Assembly: GCF_021653995.1 (NCBI RefSeq)
Contig: NZ_JAJJOZ010000013.1
Location: 10,071-74,070, forward strand
Length of the DNA: 64,000 nucleotides
Direction: 5' to 3'
Source of the DNA: Allopusillimonas lactea
GTDB taxonomy: Bacteria; Pseudomonadota; Gammaproteobacteria; Burkholderiales; Burkholderiaceae_B
How positions within the stretch are numbered: position 1 is the first letter of the stretch; each line of letters starts with the position of its first letter. Under the pieces are notes generated by a model, which ran no database searches, was not told the origin of the DNA, and was given only the letters and a program-made list of their open reading frames with translations. This document shows positions 62,278 through 64,000 of the stretch, one piece after another. The translations under genes and the position numbers were made by a program.

Positions 62278-63636
62278 ATGCCCACTGGATCAAAATCTAT
62301 TCGTCGTTGGCTTTCCAAGTGGCTGGCCGTTCAAGCATTTCTCGGGCTCGGAGTGGTGTGCGTCGCGGTGTATTTCGCTACGAGCGTGCATTTGACGTCT
62401 CAGCAGAATGCAATGCTTACGCAAAAGATCGATGTTATCCGACACCTGGTGGCAGAGAATGCTGCTCTAGGTGACTCCGGCTTTCTACGCCATAAGCTTA
62501 GCGACTTTTTCTATGGCCGTCCTGACTTCTCCTTGATACTTGAAATTGACGGGAAAAAAGAGATCTATGGGAAGAATCCAGGAGAGGGAACCGGCTCTCA
62601 TGACCGCAGAGTGATGTTCTCGCTTCCTAGTGCCCAGTCCGAGAAACGAATGACGGCACAGCTAGTTCTTGACGTCTCTCCTTACATTAACCTACAGCAA
62701 ACGCTTGCACTCGCTCTCTTCGTTTGTGCGCTGGTAGGGGCGATGCTTGTATCTCTGGTAGGCACTCTTCTGGTCAGGCGCGCATTAGCTCCTGTTGGCG
62801 AACTTGGCCGCCAAGCCGCCACACTTTCGCCTGATAGAATGAGCGAGCGCTTGAACGGGCGAGGCCAAGCGGAAGAAATTCAACCGTTGGTTGGTCAATT
62901 CAACGCGGTTCTTGATCGCTTAGAAAATGCGTATGTACAAATGGAAGGTTTCAATGCTGATGTTGCACATGAGCTTCGTAATCCATTGACAACCCTGATT
63001 GGTGAAACAGAGCTAGCGTTGCGTTTGAATTATTCGGGTGTCCAGCTCAGAGAAATACTCGGATCAAACCTTGAAGAGCTGCACCGTATGGCTCGAATAA
63101 TCACGGACATGCTATTTCTCTCACAAGCTGATCGCGGTGTTCGTCTGCATGGAGAATTCATTGAGAGTGTAGCTGCCGCGATTATGAGGGTCATGGAATA
63201 CTATGAGGAAGAAGCTGCGGAATCCGATGTGAGATTTGTGCTCGTTGGCGACGCGCCAGCAGAGATAGAGCGGACGTTACTCCAGCAGGCCGTCTCTAAC
63301 CTGATTTCTAACGCTCTCCGCTATTCTGACCGTTCGAGCGAGGTAACTATCAGTATTTCTACCCATGCAGGCGAGACCGTGGTAGAAGTCTCCAATATGG
63401 GGAAACCCATTGAAGAACACCATCTACCGAAGCTCTTTCAACGTTTCTACCGCGCCACAGATGAGCGCACTGCGGATGGTATCACTCATTGTGGCCTAGG
63501 TCTTTCAATCGTCGCAGCGATTGCAAAAATGCATGGAGGAAGAAGTTTCGCCAAATGTATAGGCCCTAGGACCACGATAGGATTCAGTATCGCAAATACA
63601 GGCCGTCGTTCGACTATTGGCGGTCAACCAGATTAG
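62278..63636 (+). CDS. Orphan heavy-metal sensor histidine kinase
   Basis: 452 residues: spans near 17-38 and 143-166, a periplasmic sensor of about 105 residues, HAMP, phospho-acceptor His231 in FNADVAHELRNPLTTL, NLISNALRYSD and THCGLGLSIVAAIAKMHGG. It belongs to the same family as the kinases at 257 and 51955. No response regulator gene adjoins it on either side within the window. It could act through CzcR or CusR. The ATG at 62278 has only a weak upstream AAGGAA. Confidence 0.87.
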   Translation: MPTGSKSIRRWLSKWLAVQAFLGLGVVCVAVYFATSVHLTSQQNAMLTQKIDVIRHLVAENAALGDSGFLRHKLSDFFYGRPDFSLILEIDGKKEIYGKNPGEGTGSHDRRVMFSLPSAQSEKRMTAQLVLDVSPYINLQQTLALALFVCALVGAMLVSLVGTLLVRRALAPVGELGRQAATLSPDRMSERLNGRGQAEEIQPLVGQFNAVLDRLENAYVQMEGFNADVAHELRNPLTTLIGETELALRLNYSGVQLREILGSNLEELHRMARIITDMLFLSQADRGVRLHGEFIESVAAAIMRVMEYYEEEAAESDVRFVLVGDAPAEIERTLLQQAVSNLISNALRYSDRSSEVTISISTHAGETVVEVSNMGKPIEEHHLPKLFQRFYRATDERTADGITHCGLGLSIVAAIAKMHGGRSFAKCIGPRTTIGFSIANTGRRSTIGGQPD

Positions 63637-63985
63637 ATAATTCGTAAGCAGCTTACTATGAGAATGGACGGCGGTCGTACCAACGAGCATGGCGAGAAGC
63701 AGCGGCCGCGAGCCATGTCCACACAGAGTTGAATTGTGCAGACTCTATTTCTATACATCCCTTGCCTGGGATCGGTACTGTAAAGGTCAGCTCAAGATCG
63801 TTCTAGCAATCATTCCCAGCCATGAAAGCCATGCGCGAGGCTCCAATCCGACTCCTTGTTGCTGGATTCTGCTCGTCGCACCGGTCGCTCGCGTTTAGGC
63901 GTTCGGTTCTGGATAAGCCCGATGGTAATCCCCCCGTATAACCGCAGTGATCGAAGGTAGAATTTCCATAACAAGGAAATTCGCA
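63637..63985. other. Intergenic region near right edge
   Basis: About 350 bases with no gene I can support. Short frames exist but lack ribosome sites and family motifs. A C-rich tract (about 63930) precedes the partial gene at the edge and might be an insertion-sequence end. Confidence 0.4.
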
Positions 63986-64000
63986 ATGAAGCAATCCCGA
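63986..64000 (+). CDS. Start of a gene cut by the window edge
   Basis: ATG followed by codons for KQSR, with AAGGAA nine bases upstream. MKQSR is a frequent start of IS3-family OrfA proteins, but five residues cannot settle this. Confidence 0.35.

Noticed and set aside
1..64000. CRISPR array
   Set aside because: No regularly spaced direct repeats with unique spacers were seen; the repeats present are IS ends and Met-rich codon runs.

Overview
The window reads as a metal-resistance and genomic-island segment of a betaproteobacterium, most likely an Alcaligenaceae member (Achromobacter / Bordetella / Pusillimonas / Alcaligenes relatives). This rests on the Bordetella/Burkholderia-type porin, the three DUF4148 proteins, the style of the cus, cop and czc loci, moderate-to-high GC, and several IS66 elements. 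No rRNA, tRNA, replication or other core housekeeping genes were seen.

Layout. (1) 0.2-6.3 kb: a CusS/CusR-type two-component system facing left, a Cys-rich four-helix copper store, an MFS exporter, a small soluble protein, a DUF2933 membrane protein with a 37-residue membrane peptide, and MntP behind a yybP-ykoY manganese riboswitch. (2) 6.6-12.4 kb: a periplasmic copper-oxidation cluster (CopA multicopper oxidase, CopB, cupredoxin, cytochrome c, DUF411, a Met-rich protein, DUF305). (3) 12.6-22.8 kb: a leftward copper-efflux block (P1B ATPase, CusF, CusA, CusB, CusC and a small secreted protein), ending opposite a MerR/CueR-type promoter that drives a secreted Cys protein. (4) 23-26 kb: a second set of accessory proteins (DUF2933, DUF4148, an Asp-box protein, a second 37-residue peptide, a Met-rich protein, a CzcI-like protein). 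(5) 26.4-36.8 kb: a complete System I cytochrome c maturation operon ccmABCDEFGHI, followed by TlpA-like, CcdA, DsbB, DsbA, M23 peptidase and PCu(A)C genes. (6) 37.3-45 kb: an IS66 copy with a broken tnpC, a GtrA/GT2/GT39 envelope-modification cluster, two more DUF4148 genes and a short CDF-like membrane protein. (7) 45-54.7 kb: czcCBA, czcRS and a porin. (8) 55.3-61.7 kb: a nest of degraded and intact IS66 elements. (9) 62.3 kb to the end: a lone heavy-metal sensor kinase, then the first codons of a further gene.

How the parts fit. Cytosolic Cu(I) would be bound by the four-helix protein and pumped out by the P-type ATPase. Periplasmic Cu(I) would be oxidised by CopA, held by Met-rich and cupredoxin proteins, or expelled by CusCBA. 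CzcCBA would handle Zn/Co/Cd. Recurrent 18-bp ATTAC/GTAAT palindromes lie before the CusR-type regulator, copA, the ATPase, two DUF4148 genes and the stretch preceding the lone kinase. These suggest one or a few CusR/CzcR-family regulators acting across the island. The large ccm/dsb/tlpA/PCu(A)C block fits repair or maintenance of periplasmic thiol, haem and copper proteins under copper stress, but that linkage is inference.

Mobile DNA is conspicuous. Three IS66 copies have readable ends and 8-bp target duplications. One (56467-59147) sits inside the tnpA of another (56345-61566), which itself split an older IS66-type tnpB. In two of the three copies tnpC is broken at the same short segment by different lesions.
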